Shown here: piece by piece, positions 11,501-24,595 of the stretch
Numbering within the stretch: position 1 is the stretch's first letter
Layout of the letters: the number at the start of each line of letters is the position of its first letter
Assembly (NCBI GenBank): GCA_963966185.1
Contig: CAWZYM010000318.1
Location: 332,001 to 396,000 of the forward strand
Source: Rhabditoides inermis
Lineage: Eukaryota; Nematoda; Chromadorea; Rhabditida; Rhabditidae
DNA length: 64,000 bases
Direction of reading: 5' to 3'
Position numbers and translations under genes: made by a program
Notes under the pieces: model-generated
The model's database searches: none
Told to the model about the DNA's origin: nothing
The model's input: only the letters and a program-made list of their open reading frames with translations

Positions 11501-11901
11501 TAGAGACCGTCACCTATATTTCCCAAGGAGATTATTAGAAACATTAGTTATTTAATTATATTCAGTTATTGTAGTAGATTCCAACAAGTATTCATTTGTA
11601 GCGTTTGGATGTCTTGTTTTTAATGTACGCGCATCAAAAGCGCGCGCTTCCGAGGGCGCGATGTCGCATTCAGAGGGTCACTGAAGATAGGCCACGCCCC
11701 CTTTTTACACTGGAGTGTGACGTCACAATCACTTATTTTGGAAATTTTGGTTAGGAACAACATAACCCCGTCGGCTGAAATTTGTACGGCCTATACAACT
11801 TTTCGCGCTCTTTCGAATGGTGCAAACCGCATCTCACGGCATCATGTTGTCAATATTCAAATTTCTGCGACACAATAAGCCCCGCCCACTGGCGGTCTCT
11901 A
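11501..11901 (+). mobile_element. hAT-type MITE, copy 3
   Basis: 401 bp, flanked by the same GTTTCAGG duplication as copy 1 and at the same monomer position, preceded by the same shortened cagttttagg monomer. It is therefore a copy made by satellite duplication, not a new insertion. Confidence 0.87.
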
Positions 11902-12884
11902 GTTTCAGGTGAGTTGGGGAGTTCTCTGCAAACCACTAGACAACAGTCTGACCACTGTCTCACCCTTTGCACTCGTCTTCTTTCTACTTCAGACAACTTC
12001 ATTATTGATTTGCCGGAAAAACCGAACAGTTTTTAGGAGTCGGATAAAAGGGCCGAATATTAATTTTTTGTTCCGGACAATATTCGGCTCGCCAAATCCG
12101 CGCTCATTTTAAAGACTCTGTCTTTGCTACAGAGATCATGTGTGGTCCAAAGTAGTTTGTGAGGTGTCAAAAACGAGAAAAGGACGCATTACCGCATCGT
12201 CTCAGTCGTTTACAACAGTTCGGCAGTTGTGAACATGTATTTGTATATCACACGTTTCAGGTGAGTTGGGGACTTCTCTGCAAACCACTAGACAACAGTC
12301 TGACCACTGTCTCACTCTTTGCACTCGTCTTCTTTCTACTTCAGACAACTTCATTATTGATTTGCCAGAAAAACCGAACAGTTTTAGGAGCCGGATAAAA
12401 GGGCCGAATATTAATTTTGTTCCGGACAATATTCGGCGTGTCAAAAACGAGAAAAGGACGCATTACCGCATCGTCTCAGTCGTTTACAACAGTTCGGCAG
12501 TTGTGAACATGTATTTGTATATCACACGTTTCAGGTGAGTTGGGGACTTCTCTGCAAACCACTAGACAACAGTCTGACCACTGTCTCACTCTTTGCACTC
12601 GTCTTCTTTCTACTTCAGACAACTTCATTATTGATTTGCCAGAAAAACCGAACAGTTTTAGGAGCCGGATAAAAGGGCCGAATATTAATTTTGTTCCGGA
12701 CAATATTCGGCTCGCCAAATCCGCGCTCATTTTAAAGACTCTGTCTTTGCTACAGAGATAATGTGTGGTCCAAAATAGTTTGTGAGGTGTCAAAAACGAG
12801 AAAAGGACGCATTACCGCATCGTCTCAGTCGTTTACAACAGTTCGGCAGTTGTGAACATGTATTTGTATATCACACGTTTCAGG
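11902..12884. repeat. Satellite block 5 with an internally deleted monomer
   Basis: The unit starting at 12159 lacks about 75 bp: at 12431-12440 the hairpin right arm attcggc runs straight into gtgtcaaaaac of the next unit. This is the clearest truncated monomer in the window. The block lies between two MITEs 1,384 bp apart (11501 and 12885), so the pair of MITEs and the intervening units form a tandem duplication. Confidence 0.93.
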
Positions 12885-13285
12885 TAGAGACCGTCACCTA
12901 TATTTCCCAAGGAGATTATTAGAAACATTAGTTATTTAATTATATTCAGTTATTGTAGTAGATTCCAACAAGTATTCATTTGTAGCGTTTGGATGTCTTG
13001 TTTTTAATGTACGCGCATCAAAAGCGCGCGCTTCCGAGGGCGCGATGTCGCATTCAGAGGGTCACTGAAGATAGGCCACGCCCCCTTTTTACACTGGAGT
13101 GTGACGTCACAATCACTTATTTTGGAAATTTTGGTTAGGAACAACATAACCCCGTCGGCTGAAATTTGTACGGCCTATACAACTTTTCGCGCTCTTTCGA
13201 ATGGTGCAAACCGCATCTCACGGCATCATGTTGTCAATATTCAAATTTCTGCGACACAATAAGCCCCGCCCACTGGCGGTCTCTA
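12885..13285 (+). mobile_element. hAT-type MITE, copy 4
   Basis: 401 bp, duplication GTTTCAGG on both sides, identical in context to copy 3, which lies 1,384 bp upstream. Spread by satellite duplication. Confidence 0.87.
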
Positions 13286-14835
13286 GTTTCAGGTGAGTTG
13301 GGGAGTTCTCTGCAAACCACTAGACAACAGTCTGACCACTGTCTCACCCTTTGCACTCGTCTTCTTTCTACTTCAGACAACTTCATTATTGATTTGCCGG
13401 AAAAACCGAACAGTTTTTAGGAGTCGGATAAAAGGGCCGAATATTAATTTTTTGTTCCGGACAATATTCGGCTCGCCAATTCCGCGCTCATTTTAAAGAC
13501 TCTGTCTTTGCTACAGAGATCATGTGTGGTCCAAAGTAGTTTGTGAGGTGTCAAAAACGAGAAAAGGACGCATTACCGCATCGTCTCAGTCGTTTACAAC
13601 AGTTCGGCAGTTGTGAACATGTATTTGTATATCACACGTTTCAGGTGAGTTGGGGACTTCTCTGCAAACCACTAGACAACAGTCTGACCACTGTCTCACT
13701 CTTTGCACTCGTCTTCTTTCTACTTCAGACAACTTCATTATTGATTTGCCGGAAAAACCGAACAGTTTTTAGGAGCCGGATAAAAGGGCCGAATATTAAT
13801 TTTGTTCCGGACAATATTCGGCTCGCCAAATCCGCGCTCATTTTAAAGACTCTGTCTTTGCTACAGAGATCATGTGTGGTCCAAAGTAGTTTGTGAGGTG
13901 TCAAAAACGAGAAAAGGACGCATTACCGCATCGTCTCAGTCGTTTACAACAGTTCGGCAGTTGTGAACATGTATTTGTATATCACACGTTTCAGGTGAGT
14001 TGGGGAGTTCTCTGCAAACCACTAGACAACAGTCTGACCACTGTCTCACCCTTTGCACTCGTCTTCTTTCTACTTCAGACAACTTCATTATTGATTTGCC
14101 GGAAAAACCGAACAGTTTTTAGGAGCCGGATAAAAGGGCCGAATATTAATTTTGTTCCGGACAATATTCGGCTCGCCAAATCCGCGCTCATTTTAAAGAC
14201 TCTGTCTTTGCTACAGAGATCATGTGTGGTCCAAAGTAGTTTGTGAGGTGTCAAAAACGAGAAAAGGACGCATTACCGCATCGTCTCAGTCGTTTACAAC
14301 AGTTCGGCAGTTGTGAACATGTATATCACACGTTTCAGGTGAGTTGGGGACTTCTCTGCAAACCACTAGACAACAGTCTGACCACTGTCTCACTCTTTGC
14401 ACTCGTCTTCTTTCTACTTCAGACAACTTCATTATTGATTTGCCGGAAAACCGAACAGTTTTTAGGAGCCGGATAAAAGGGCCGAATATTAATTTTGTTC
14501 CGGACAATATTCGGCTCGCCAAATCCGCGCTCATTTTAAAGACTCTGTCTTTGCTACAGAGATCATGTGTGGTCCAAAGTAGTTTGTGAGGTGTCAAAAA
14601 CGAGAAAAGGACGCATTACCGCATCGTCTCAGTCGTTTACAACAGTTCGGCAGTTGTGAACATGTATATCACACGTTTCAGGTGAGTTGGGGAATTCTCT
14701 GCAAACCACTAGACAACAGTCTGACCACTGTCTCACCCTTTGCACTCGTCTTCTTTCTACTTCAGACAACTTCATTATTGATTTGCCGGAAAACCGAACA
14801 GTTTTTAGGAGCCGGATAAAAGGGCCGATTATTAA
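13286..14835. repeat. Satellite block 6
   Basis: Units at 13543, 13893, 14243 and 14586. The first part carries the attttttgttcc variant near 13450. The last two correspond to 6221 and 6564 (offset 8,022) and lead into the B insertion with the same gccgattatt flank. Confidence 0.95.
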
Positions 14836-14984
14836 TTATCTGTTAAAAAGTACTTGCGTAAAGTTAGTAAGTTTGTCTTGACCCAATTCAACAAAAGCGC
14901 ATGCATAAAACGTTTACAAATACTAACACAAACCTGCACCTCTCTCTCTCCCCCCCCCTCTCTCTCTTCTCTCTCCATCTTCTC

Positions 14985-15022
<38 letters not shown>

Positions 15023-15451
15023 TGACGTTACTTATTGGTATTGTTATATTTCATCTGTTAGTGTCCACAGTCCACAGTCCGTTATGCGCAGGTTTGTGTT
15101 AGTATTTGTAAACGTTTTATGCATGCGCTTTTGTTGAATTGGGTCAAGACAAACTTACTATCTTTACGCAAGTACTTTTTAACAGATAATACATGTGCTT
15201 TTGTTGAATTTCATAGAAATTTCTTCTCTTACTGATTGCCAAGCTCTGTCGTTCATTAGTACGCACAGAACTATGATGTGACACATTTTATGCTGTGACA
15301 CACATTGTTGCGTGTATATGCAACTATTTTTATCTTGGTATTGTATAGAAACAACTTTAAACGACACTTTTCTCTGCATTTTCGGTCGCCGTGGCGTAAG
15401 TGCATGTCTGCGCTCTCTGCCGACAGCGTGCTCTCTCGCGCTCTCTCGCGC
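14836..15451 (+). mobile_element. Helitron-like element B, copy 2, 3'-truncated
   Basis: Same start, same arms and same truncation junction (ctctcgcg to caaccgaacag) as copy 1. It is 13 bp shorter because the C and CT tracts are shorter. An identical breakpoint means the truncation happened once, before the segmental duplication. Confidence 0.75.
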
Positions 15452-18400
15452 AACCGAACAGTTTTTAGGAGCCGGATAAAAGGGCCGAATATTAATTTTG
15501 TTCCGGACAATATTCGGCTCGCCAAATCCGCGCTCATTTTAAAGACTCTGTCTTTGCTACAGAGATCATGTGTGGTCCAAAGTAGTTTGTGAGGTGTCAA
15601 AAACGAGAAAAGGACGCATTACCGCATCGTCTCAGTCGTTTACAACAGTTCGGCAGTTGTGAACATGTATATCACACGTTTCAGGTGAGTTGGGGAATTC
15701 TCTGCAAACCACTAGACAACAGTCTGACCACTGTCTCACTCTTTGCACTCGTCTTCTTTCTACTTCAGACAACTTCATTATTGATTTGCCGGAAAAACCG
15801 AACAGTTTTCAGGAGCCGGATAAAAGGGCCGAATATTAATTTTGTTCCGGACAATATTCGGCTCGCCAAATCCGCGCTCATTTTAAAGACTCTGTCTTTG
15901 CTACAGAGATCATGTGTGGTCCAAAGTAGTTTGTGAGGTGTCAAAAACGAGAAAAGGACGCATTACCGCATCGTCTCAGTCGTTTACAACAGTTCGGCAG
16001 TTGTGAACATGTATATCACACGTTTCAGGTGAGTTGGGGAATTCTCTGCAAACCACTAGACAACAGTCTGACCACTGTCTCACTCTTTGCACTCGTCTTC
16101 TTTCTACTTCAGACAACTTCATTATTGATTTGCCGGAAAAACCGAACAGTTTTTAGGAGCCGGATAAAAGGGCCGAATATTAATTTTGTTCCAGACAATA
16201 TTCGGCTCGCCAATTCCGCGTTCATTTTAAAGACTCTGTCTTTGCTACAGAGATCATGTGTGGTCCAAAGTAGTTTGTGAGGTGTCAAAAACGAGAAAAG
16301 GACGCATTACCGCATCGTCTCAGTCGTTTACAACAGTTCGGCAGTTGTGAACATGTATATCACACGTTTCAGGTGAGTTGGGGAATTCTCTGCAAACCAC
16401 TAGACAACAGTCTGACCACTGTCTCACTCTTTGCACTCGTCTTCTTTCTACTTCAGACAACTTCATTATTGATTTGCCGGAAAAACCGAACAGTTTTTAG
16501 GAGTCGGATAAAAGGGCCGAATATTAATTTTTTGTTCCGGACAATATTCGGCTCGCCAATTCCGCGCTCATTTTAAAGACTCTGTCTTTGGTACAGAGAT
16601 CATGTGTGGTCCAAAGTAGTTTGTGAGGTGTCAAAAACGAGAAAAGGACGCATTACCGCATCGTCTCAGTCGTTTACAACAGTTCGGCAGTTGTGAACAT
16701 GTATTTGTATATCACACGTTTCAGGTGAGTTGGGGAGTTCTCTGCAAACCACTAGACAACAGTCTGACCACTGTCTCACCCTTTGCACTCGTCTTCTTTC
16801 TACTTCAGACAACTTCATTATTGATTTGCCGGAAAAAACCGAACAGTTTTTAGGAGCCGGATAAAAGGGCCGAATATTAATTTTGTTCCGGACAATATTC
16901 GGCTCGCCAAATCCGCGCTCATTTTAAAGACTCTGTCTCTGTTACAGAGATCATGTGTGGTCCAAAGTAGTTTGTGAGGTGTCAAAAACGAGAAAAGGAC
17001 GCATTACCGCATCGTCTCAGTCGTTTACAACAGTTCGGCAGTTGTGAACATGTATATCACACGTTTCAGGTGAGTTGGGGAATTCTCTGCAAACCACTAG
17101 ACAACAGTCTGACCACTGTCTCACCCTTTGCACTCGTCTTCTTTCTACTTCAGACAACTTCATTATTGATTTGCCGGAAAAACCGAACAGTTTTTAGGAG
17201 CCGGATAAAAGGGCCGAATATTAATTTTGTTCCAGACAATATTCGGCTCGCCAATTCCGCGTTCATTTTAAAGACTCTGTCTTTGCTACAGAGATCATGT
17301 GTGGTCCAAAGTAGTTTGTGAGGTGTCAAAAACGAGAAAAGGACGCATTACCGCATCGTCTCAGTCGTTTACAACAGTTCGGCAGTTGTGAACATGTATA
17401 TCACACGTTTCAGGTGAGTTGGGGAATTCTCTGCAAACCACTAGACAACAGTCTGACCACTGTCTCACTCTTTGCACTCGTCTTCTTTCTACTTCAGACA
17501 ACTTCATTATTGATTTGCCGGAAAAACCGAACAGTTTTTAGGAGTCGGATAAAAGGGCCGAATATTAATTTTTTGTTCCGGACAATATTCGGCTCGCCAA
17601 TTCCGCGCTCATTTTAAAGACTCTGTTTTTGGTACAGAGATCATGTGTGGTCCAAAGTAGTTTGTGAGGTGTCAAAAACGAGAAAAGGACGCATTACCGC
17701 ATCGTCTCAGTCGTTTACAACAGTTCGGCAGTTGTGAACATGTATTTGTATATCACACGTTTCAGGTGAGTTGGGGACTTCTCTGCAAACCACTAGACAA
17801 CAGTCTGACCACTGTCTCACTCTTTGCACTCGTCTTCTTTCTTCTTCAGACAACTTCATTTTTGATTTGCCGGAAAAACCGAACAGTTTTTAGGAGCCGG
17901 ATAAAAGGGCCGAATATTAATTTTGTTCCGGACAATATTCGGCTCGCCAAATCCGCGCTCATTTTAAAGACTCTGTCTTTGCTACAGAGATCATGTGTGG
18001 TCCAAAGTAGTTTGTGAGGTGTCAAAAACGAGAAAAGGACGCATTACCGCATCGTCTCAGTCGTTTACAACAGTTCGGCAGTTGTGAACATGTATATCAC
18101 ACGTTTCAGGTGAGTTGGGGACTTCTCTGCAAACCACTAGACAACAGTCTGACCACTGTCTCACCCTTTGCACTCGTCTTCTTTCTACTTCAGACAACTT
18201 CATTATTGATTTGCCGGAAAAACCGAACAGTTTTTAGGAGCCGGATAAAAGGGCCGAATATTAATTTTGTTCCGGACAATATTCGGCTCGCCAATTCCGC
18301 GCTCATTTTAAAGACTCTGTCTTTGCTACAGAGATCATGTGTGGTCCAAAGTAGTTTGTGAGGTGTCAAAAACGAGAAAAGGACGCATTACCGCATCGTC

Positions 18401-19852
18401 TCAGTCGTTTACAACAGTTCGGCAGTTGTGAACATGTATTTGTATATCACACGTTTCAGGTGAGTTGGGGACTTCTCTGCAAACCACTAGACAACAGTCT
18501 GACCACTGTCTCACTCTTTGCACTCGTCTTCTTTCTACTTCAGACAACTTCATTATTGATTTGCCAGAAAAACCGAACAGTTTTAGGAGCCGGATAAAAG
18601 GGCCGAATATTAATTTTGTTCCGGACAATATTCGGCTCGCCAAATCCGCGCTCATTTTAAAGACTCTGTCTTTGCTACAGAGATCATGTGTGGTCCAAAA
18701 TAGTTTGTGAGGTGTCAAAAACGAGAAAAGGACGCATTACCGCATCGTCTCAGTCGTTTACAACAGTTCGGCAGTTGTGAACATGTATTTGTATATCACA
18801 CGTTTCAGGTGAGTTGGGGACTTCTCTGCAAACCACTAGACAACAGTCTGACCACTGTCTCACTCTTTGCACTCGTCTTCTTTCTTCTTCAGACAACTTC
18901 ATTTTTGATTTGCCGGAAAAACCGAACAGTTTTTAGGAGCCGGATAAAAGGGCCGAATATTAATTTTGTTCCGGACAATATTCGGCTCGCCAAATCCGCG
19001 CTCATTTTAAAGACTCTGTCTTTGCTACAGAGATCATGTGTGGTCCAAAGTAGTTTGTGAGGTGTCAAAAACGAGAAAAGGACGCATTACCGCATCGTCT
19101 CAGTCGTTTACAACAGTTCGGCAGTTGTGAACATGTATATCACACGTTTCAGGTGAGTTGGGGACTTCTCTGCAAACCACTAGACAACAGTCTGACCACT
19201 GTCTCACCCTTTGCACTCGTCTTCTTTCTACTTCAGACAACTTCATTATTGATTTGCCGGAAAAACCGAACAGTTTTTAGGAGCCGGATAAAAGGGCCGA
19301 ATATTACTTTTGTTCCGGACAATATTCGGCTCGCCAATTCCGCGCTCATTTTAAAGACTCTGTCTTTGCTACAGAGATCATGTGTGGTCCAAAGTAGTTT
19401 GTGAGGTGTCAAAAACGAGAAAAGGACGCATTACCGCATCGTCTCAGTCGTTTACAACAGTTCGGCAGTTGTGAACATGTATTTGTATATCACACGTTTC
19501 AGGTGAGTTGGGGACTTCTCTGCAAACCACTAGACAACAGTCTGACCACTGTCTCACTCTTTGCACTCGTCTTCTTTCTACTTCAGACAACTTCATTATT
19601 GATTTGCCAGAAAAACCGAACAGTTTTAGGAGCCGGATAAAAGGGCCGAATATTAATTTTGTTCCGGACAATATTCGGCTCGCCAAATCCGCGCTCATTT
19701 TAAAGACTCTGTCTTTGCTACAGAGATCATGTGTGGTCCAAAATAGTTTGTGAGGTGTCAAAAACGAGAAAAGGACGCATTACCGCATCGTCTCAGTCGT
19801 TTACAACAGTTCGGCAGTTGTGAACATGTATTTGTATATCACACGTTTCAGG
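15452..19852. repeat. Satellite block 7
   Basis: About 12.7 units (starts 15589 to 19401). Contains the three-monomer tandem duplication noted above, marked by the paired tttcttcttcag and attttttgatttg variants near 17840 and 18892. No gene seen. Confidence 0.96.
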
Positions 19853-20253
19853 TAGAGACCGTCACCTATATTTCCCAAGGAGATTATTAGAAACATTAGT
19901 TATTTAATTATATTCAGTTATTGTAGTAGATTCCAACAAGTATTCATTTGTAGCGTTTGGATGTCTTGTTTTTAATGTACGCGCATCAAAAGCGCGCGCT
20001 TCCGAGGGCGCGATGTCGCATTCAGAGGGTCACTGAAGATAGGCCACGCCCCCTTTTTACACTGGAGTGTGACGTCACAATCACTTATTTTGGAAATTTT
20101 GGTTAGGAACAACATAACCCCGTCGGCTGAAATTTGTACGGCCTATACAACTTTTCGCGCTCTTTCGAATGGTGCAAACCGCATCTCACGGCATCATGTT
20201 GTCAATATTCAAATTTCTGCGACACAATAAGCCCCGCCCACTGGCGGTCTCTA
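19853..20253 (+). mobile_element. hAT-type MITE, copy 5
   Basis: 401 bp, duplication GTTTCAGG. Corresponds to copy 3 at an offset of 8,352 bp, following the same shortened monomer. Confidence 0.87.
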
Positions 20254-22161
20254 GTTTCAGGTGAGTTGGGGAGTTCTCTGCAAACCACTAGACAACAGTC
20301 TGACCACTGTCTCACCCTTTGCACTCGTCTTCTTTCTACTTCAGACAACTTCATTATTGATTTGCCGGAAAAACCGAACAGTTTTTAGGAGTCGGATAAA
20401 AGGGCCGAATATTAATTTTTTGTTCCGGACAATATTCGGCTCGCCAATTCCGCGCTCATTTTAAAGACTCTGTCTTTGGTACAGAGATCATGTGTGGTCC
20501 AAAGTAGTTTGTGAGGTGTCAAAAACGAGAAAAGGACGCATTACCGCATCGTCTCAGTCGTTTACAACAGTTCGGCAGTTGTGAACATGTATTTGTATAT
20601 CACACGTTTCAGGTGAATTGGGGACTTCTCTGCAAACCACTAGACAACAGTCTGACCACTGTCTCACTCTTTGCACTCGTCTTCTTTCTTCTTCAGACAA
20701 CTTCATTATTGATTTGCCGGAAAAACCGAACAGTTTTTAGGAGCCGGATAAAAGGGCCGAATATTAATTTTGTTCCGGACAATATTCGGCTCGCCAAATC
20801 CGCGCTCATTTTAAAGACTCTGTCTTTGCTACAGAGATCATGTGTGGTCCAAAGTAGTTTGTGAGGTGTCAAAAACGAGAAAAGGACGCATTACCGCATC
20901 GTCTCAGTCGTTTACAACAGTTCGGCAGTTGTGAACATGTATTTGTATATCACACGTTTCAGGTGAGTTGGGGACTTCTCTGCAAACCACTAGACAACAG
21001 TCTGACCACTGTCTCACTCTTTGCACTCGTCTTCTTTCTACTTCAGACAACTTCATTATTGATTTGCCGGAAAAACCGAACAGTTTTTAGGAGCCGGATA
21101 AAAGGGCCGAATATTAATTTTGTTCCGGACAATATTCGGCTCGCCAAATCCGCGCTCATTTTAAAGACTCTGTCTTTGCTACAGAGATCATGTGTGGTCC
21201 AAAGTAGTTTGTGAGGTGTCAAAAACGAGAAAAGGACGCATTACCGCATCGTCTCAGTCGTTTACAACAGTTCGGCAGTTGTGAACATGTATTTGTATAT
21301 CACACGTTTCAGGTGAGTTGGGGAGTTCTCTGCAAACCACTAGACAACAGTCTGACCACTGTCTCACCCTTTGCACTCGTCTTCTTTCTACTTCAGACAA
21401 CTTCATTATTGATTTGCCGGAAAAACCGAACAGTTTTTAGGAGCCGGATAAAAGGGCCGAATATTAATTTTGTTCCGGACAATATTCGGCTCGCCAAATC
21501 CGCGCTCATTTTAAAGACTCTGTCTTTGCTACAGAGATCATGTGTGGTCCAAAGTAGTTTGTGAGGTGTCAAAAACGAGAAAAGGACGCATTACCGCATC
21601 GTCTCAGTCGTTTACAACAGTTCGGCAGTTGTGAACATGTATATCACACGTTTCAGGTGAGTTGGGGACTTCTCTGCAAACCACTAGACAACAGTCTGAC
21701 CACTGTCTCACTCTTTGCACTCGTCTTCTTTCTACTTCAGACAACTTCATTATTGATTTGCCGGAAAAACCGAACAGTTTTTAGGAGCCGGATAAAAGGG
21801 CCGAATATTAATTTTGTTCCGGACAATATTCGGCTCGCCAAATCCGCGCTCATTTTAAAGACTCTGTCTTTGCTACAGAGATCATGTGTGGTCCAAAATA
21901 GTTTGTGAGGTGTCAAAAACGAGAAAAGGACGCATTACCGCATCGTCTCAGTCGTTTACAACAGTTCGGCAGTTGTGAACATGTATTTGTATATCACACG
22001 TTTCAGGTGAGTTGGGGACTTCTCTGCAAACCACTAGACAACAGTCTGACCACTGTCTCACCCTTTGCACTCGTCTTCTTTCTACTTCAGACAACTTCAT
22101 TATTGATGTGCCGGAAAAACCGAACAGTTTTTAGGAGCCGGATAAAAGGGCCGAATATTAA
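20254..22161. repeat. Satellite block 8
   Basis: Units at 20511, 20861, 21211, 21561 and 21905. The unit at 20511 has a mutated donor-like site (ggtgaattgggg, about 20613). Units 20861 to 21905 match 25252 to 26296 at a constant offset of 4,391 bp; the counterpart has no B element, so it gives an empty-site allele for the insertion at 22162. Confidence 0.95.
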
Positions 22162-22279
22162 TTATCTGTTAAAAAGTACTTGCGTAAAGATATTAAGTTT
22201 GTCTTGACCCAATTCAACAAAAGCGCATGCATAAAACGTTTACAAATACTAACACAAACCTGCGCCTCTCTCCCCCCCC

Positions 22280-22329
<50 letters not shown>

Positions 22330-23012
22330 ATATGGACGTATGACGTTATTCATTTGTATTGTTATATTTCATCTGTTAGTGTCCACTGTCCGTTATGCGC
22401 AGGTTTGTGTTAGTATTTGTAAACGTTTTATGCATGCGCTTTTGTTGAATTGGGTCAAGACAAACTTAATATCTTTACGCAAGTACTTTTTAACAGATAA
22501 TATATGTGCTTTTGTTGAATTTCATAGAAATTTCTTCTGTTTCTGATTCCCAAGATCTGTCGTTAATTTCTCTGCGCGCCCTGCCCGCCTGCCGGGAGAG
22601 AGCTAGCCAGAATGACGGGAACCCAAAACAACGCAAACCCGGCGCGAATTAGACGCTGGCGGCGGCGAGGCGAACTACACTCAAAGTGCTAGTTGGAGAA
22701 CACGCGCAGAAAACGCCGAGAGAGTACGCTTTCGGCAGAGAGTCAGCGTTACCGGACACGACATCCACCCACCCACCCACACGCTGGCCTCTCACCTCAT
22801 GGGTGCGCGAGATCGCTCATAACTTCTTTCGGAGAAAAGATACAAAGATGCCATCAATTAGTGATATGGCCTACGGAACCGTGCGAATCTAACTAACATA
22901 AATTGGATGAGTTCGCAATCCTGCTAACATGATTTTTGGATATCGCTTCTTGAAAATTCTGGCGCGAGCCCTATCCTAAGCCAAAAGAGAGGGCGCTGCG
23001 CGCCCTCTCTAA
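22162..23012 (+). mobile_element. Helitron-like element B, copy 3, complete, divergent subfamily
   Basis: 851 bp from TTATCTGTT to the 3' hairpin and CTAA. It is inserted after ...ATATTAA and before TTTTG, with no target duplication. Compared with the other B copies the arms carry paired changes (gatattaag with cttaatatc), the middle differs (for example tatggacgtatgacg) and about 22560-22740 is unrelated. The last 250 bp is recognisably shared. The 3' hairpin is AGAGAGGGCGC-TGC-GCGCCCTCTCT, perfect 11-bp arms. Lack of a duplication, A|T insertion, a 3' hairpin and CTAA fit Helitrons or Helentron-type HINEs; no RepHel is present. Confidence 0.7.
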
Positions 23013-24595
23013 TTTTGTTCCGGACAATATTCGGCTCGCCAAATCCGCGCTCATTTTAAAGACTCTGTCTTTGCTACAGAGATCATGTGTGGTCCAAAGT
23101 AGTTTGTGAGGTGTCAAAAACGAGAAAAGGACGCATTACCGCATCGTCTCAGTCGTTTACAACAGTTCGGCAGTTGTGAACATGTATTTGTATATCACAC
23201 GTTTCAGGTGAGTTGGGGAGTTCTCTGCAAACCACTAGACAACAGTCTGACCACTGTCTCACTCTTTGCACTCGTCTTCTTTCTACTTCAGACAACTTCA
23301 TTATTGATGTGCCGGAAAAACCGAACAGTTTTTAGGAGCCGGATAAAAGGGCCGAATATTAATTTTGTTCCGGACAATATTCGGCTCGCCAAATCCGCGC
23401 TCATTTTAAAGACTCTGTCTTTGTTACAGAGATCATGTGTGGTCCAAAGTAGTTTGTGAGGTGTCAAAAACGAGAAAAGGACGCATTACCGCATCGTCTC
23501 AGTCGTTTACAACAGTTCAGCAGTTGTGAACATGTATATCACACGTTTCAGGTGAGTTGGGGACTTCTCTGCAAACCACTAGACAACAGTCTGACCACTG
23601 TCTCACTCTTTGCACTCGTCTTCTTTCTACTTCAGACAACTTCATTGATGATTTGCCGGAAAAACCGAACAGTTTTTAGGAGCCGGATAAAAGGGCCGAA
23701 TATTAATTTTGTTCCGGACAATATTCGGTTCGCCAAATCCGCGCTCATTTTAAAGACTCTGTCTTTGCTACAGAGATCATGTGTGGTCCAAAGAAGTTTG
23801 TGAGGTGTCGAAAACGAGAAAAGGACGCATTACCGCATCGTCTCAGTCGTTTACAACAGTTCGGCAGTTGTGAAAATGTATATCACACGTTTCAGGTGAG
23901 TTGGGGAATTCTCTGCAAACCACTAGACAACAGTCTGACCACTGTCTCACCCTTTGCACTCGTCTTCTTTCTACTTCAGACAATTTCATTATTGATTTGC
24001 CGGAAAAACCGAACAGTTTTTAGGAGCCGGATAAAAGGGCCGAATATTAATTTTGTTCCGGACAATATTCGGCTCGCCAATTCCGCGCTCATTTTAAAGA
24101 CTGTGTCTTTGCTACAGAGATCATGTGTGGTCCAAAGTAGTTTGTGAGGTGTCAAAAACGAGAAAAGGACGCATTACCGCATCGTCTCAGTCGTTTACAA
24201 CAGTTCGGCAGTTGTGAACATGTATTTGTATATCACACGTTTCAGGTGAGTTGGGGACTTCTCTGCAAACCACTAGACAACAGTCTGACCACTGTCTCAC
24301 TCTTTGCACTCGTCTTCTTTCTACTTCAGACAACTTCATTATTGATTTGCCAGAAAAACCGAACAGTTTTAGGAGCCGGATAAAAGGGCCGAATATTAAT
24401 TTTGTTCCGGACAATATTCGGCTCGCCAAATCCGCGCTCATTTTAAAGACTCTGTCTTTGCTACAGAGATCATGTGTGGTCCAAAATAGTTTGTGAGGTG
24501 TCAAAAACGAGAAAAGGACGCATTACCGCATCGTCTCAGTCGTTTACAACAGTTCGGCAGTTGTGAACATGTATTTGTATATCACACGTTTCAGG
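23013..24595. repeat. Satellite block 9
   Basis: Units at 23106, 23456, 23800 and 24144, with markers acagttcagcag (about 23515) and ccaaagaagtttg (about 23790). Both markers recur 3,190 bp downstream, so 23106-24996 is duplicated at 26296-28186. Confidence 0.95.

Larger units (their letters stand above)
6221..11901. repeat. Segmental duplication of about 6-8 kb, left copy
   Basis: Homologous to 14243-20253. Both contain the same 3'-truncated B element and end with a MITE at the same site. Offsets change stepwise: 8,022 bp before B, about 8,009 just after it (shorter CT tract), 8,353 after one extra monomer, and 7,309 then 8,352 across regions of lost and gained monomers. This is what repeated unequal exchange after a large duplication would leave. 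Confidence 0.8.
14243..20253. repeat. Segmental duplication, right copy
   Basis: Counterpart of 6221-11901. It contains a local tandem duplication of three monomers, 17664-18706 repeated as 18707-19749 (1,043 bp), that the left copy lacks. It shows how the array has grown since the large duplication. Confidence 0.8.
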
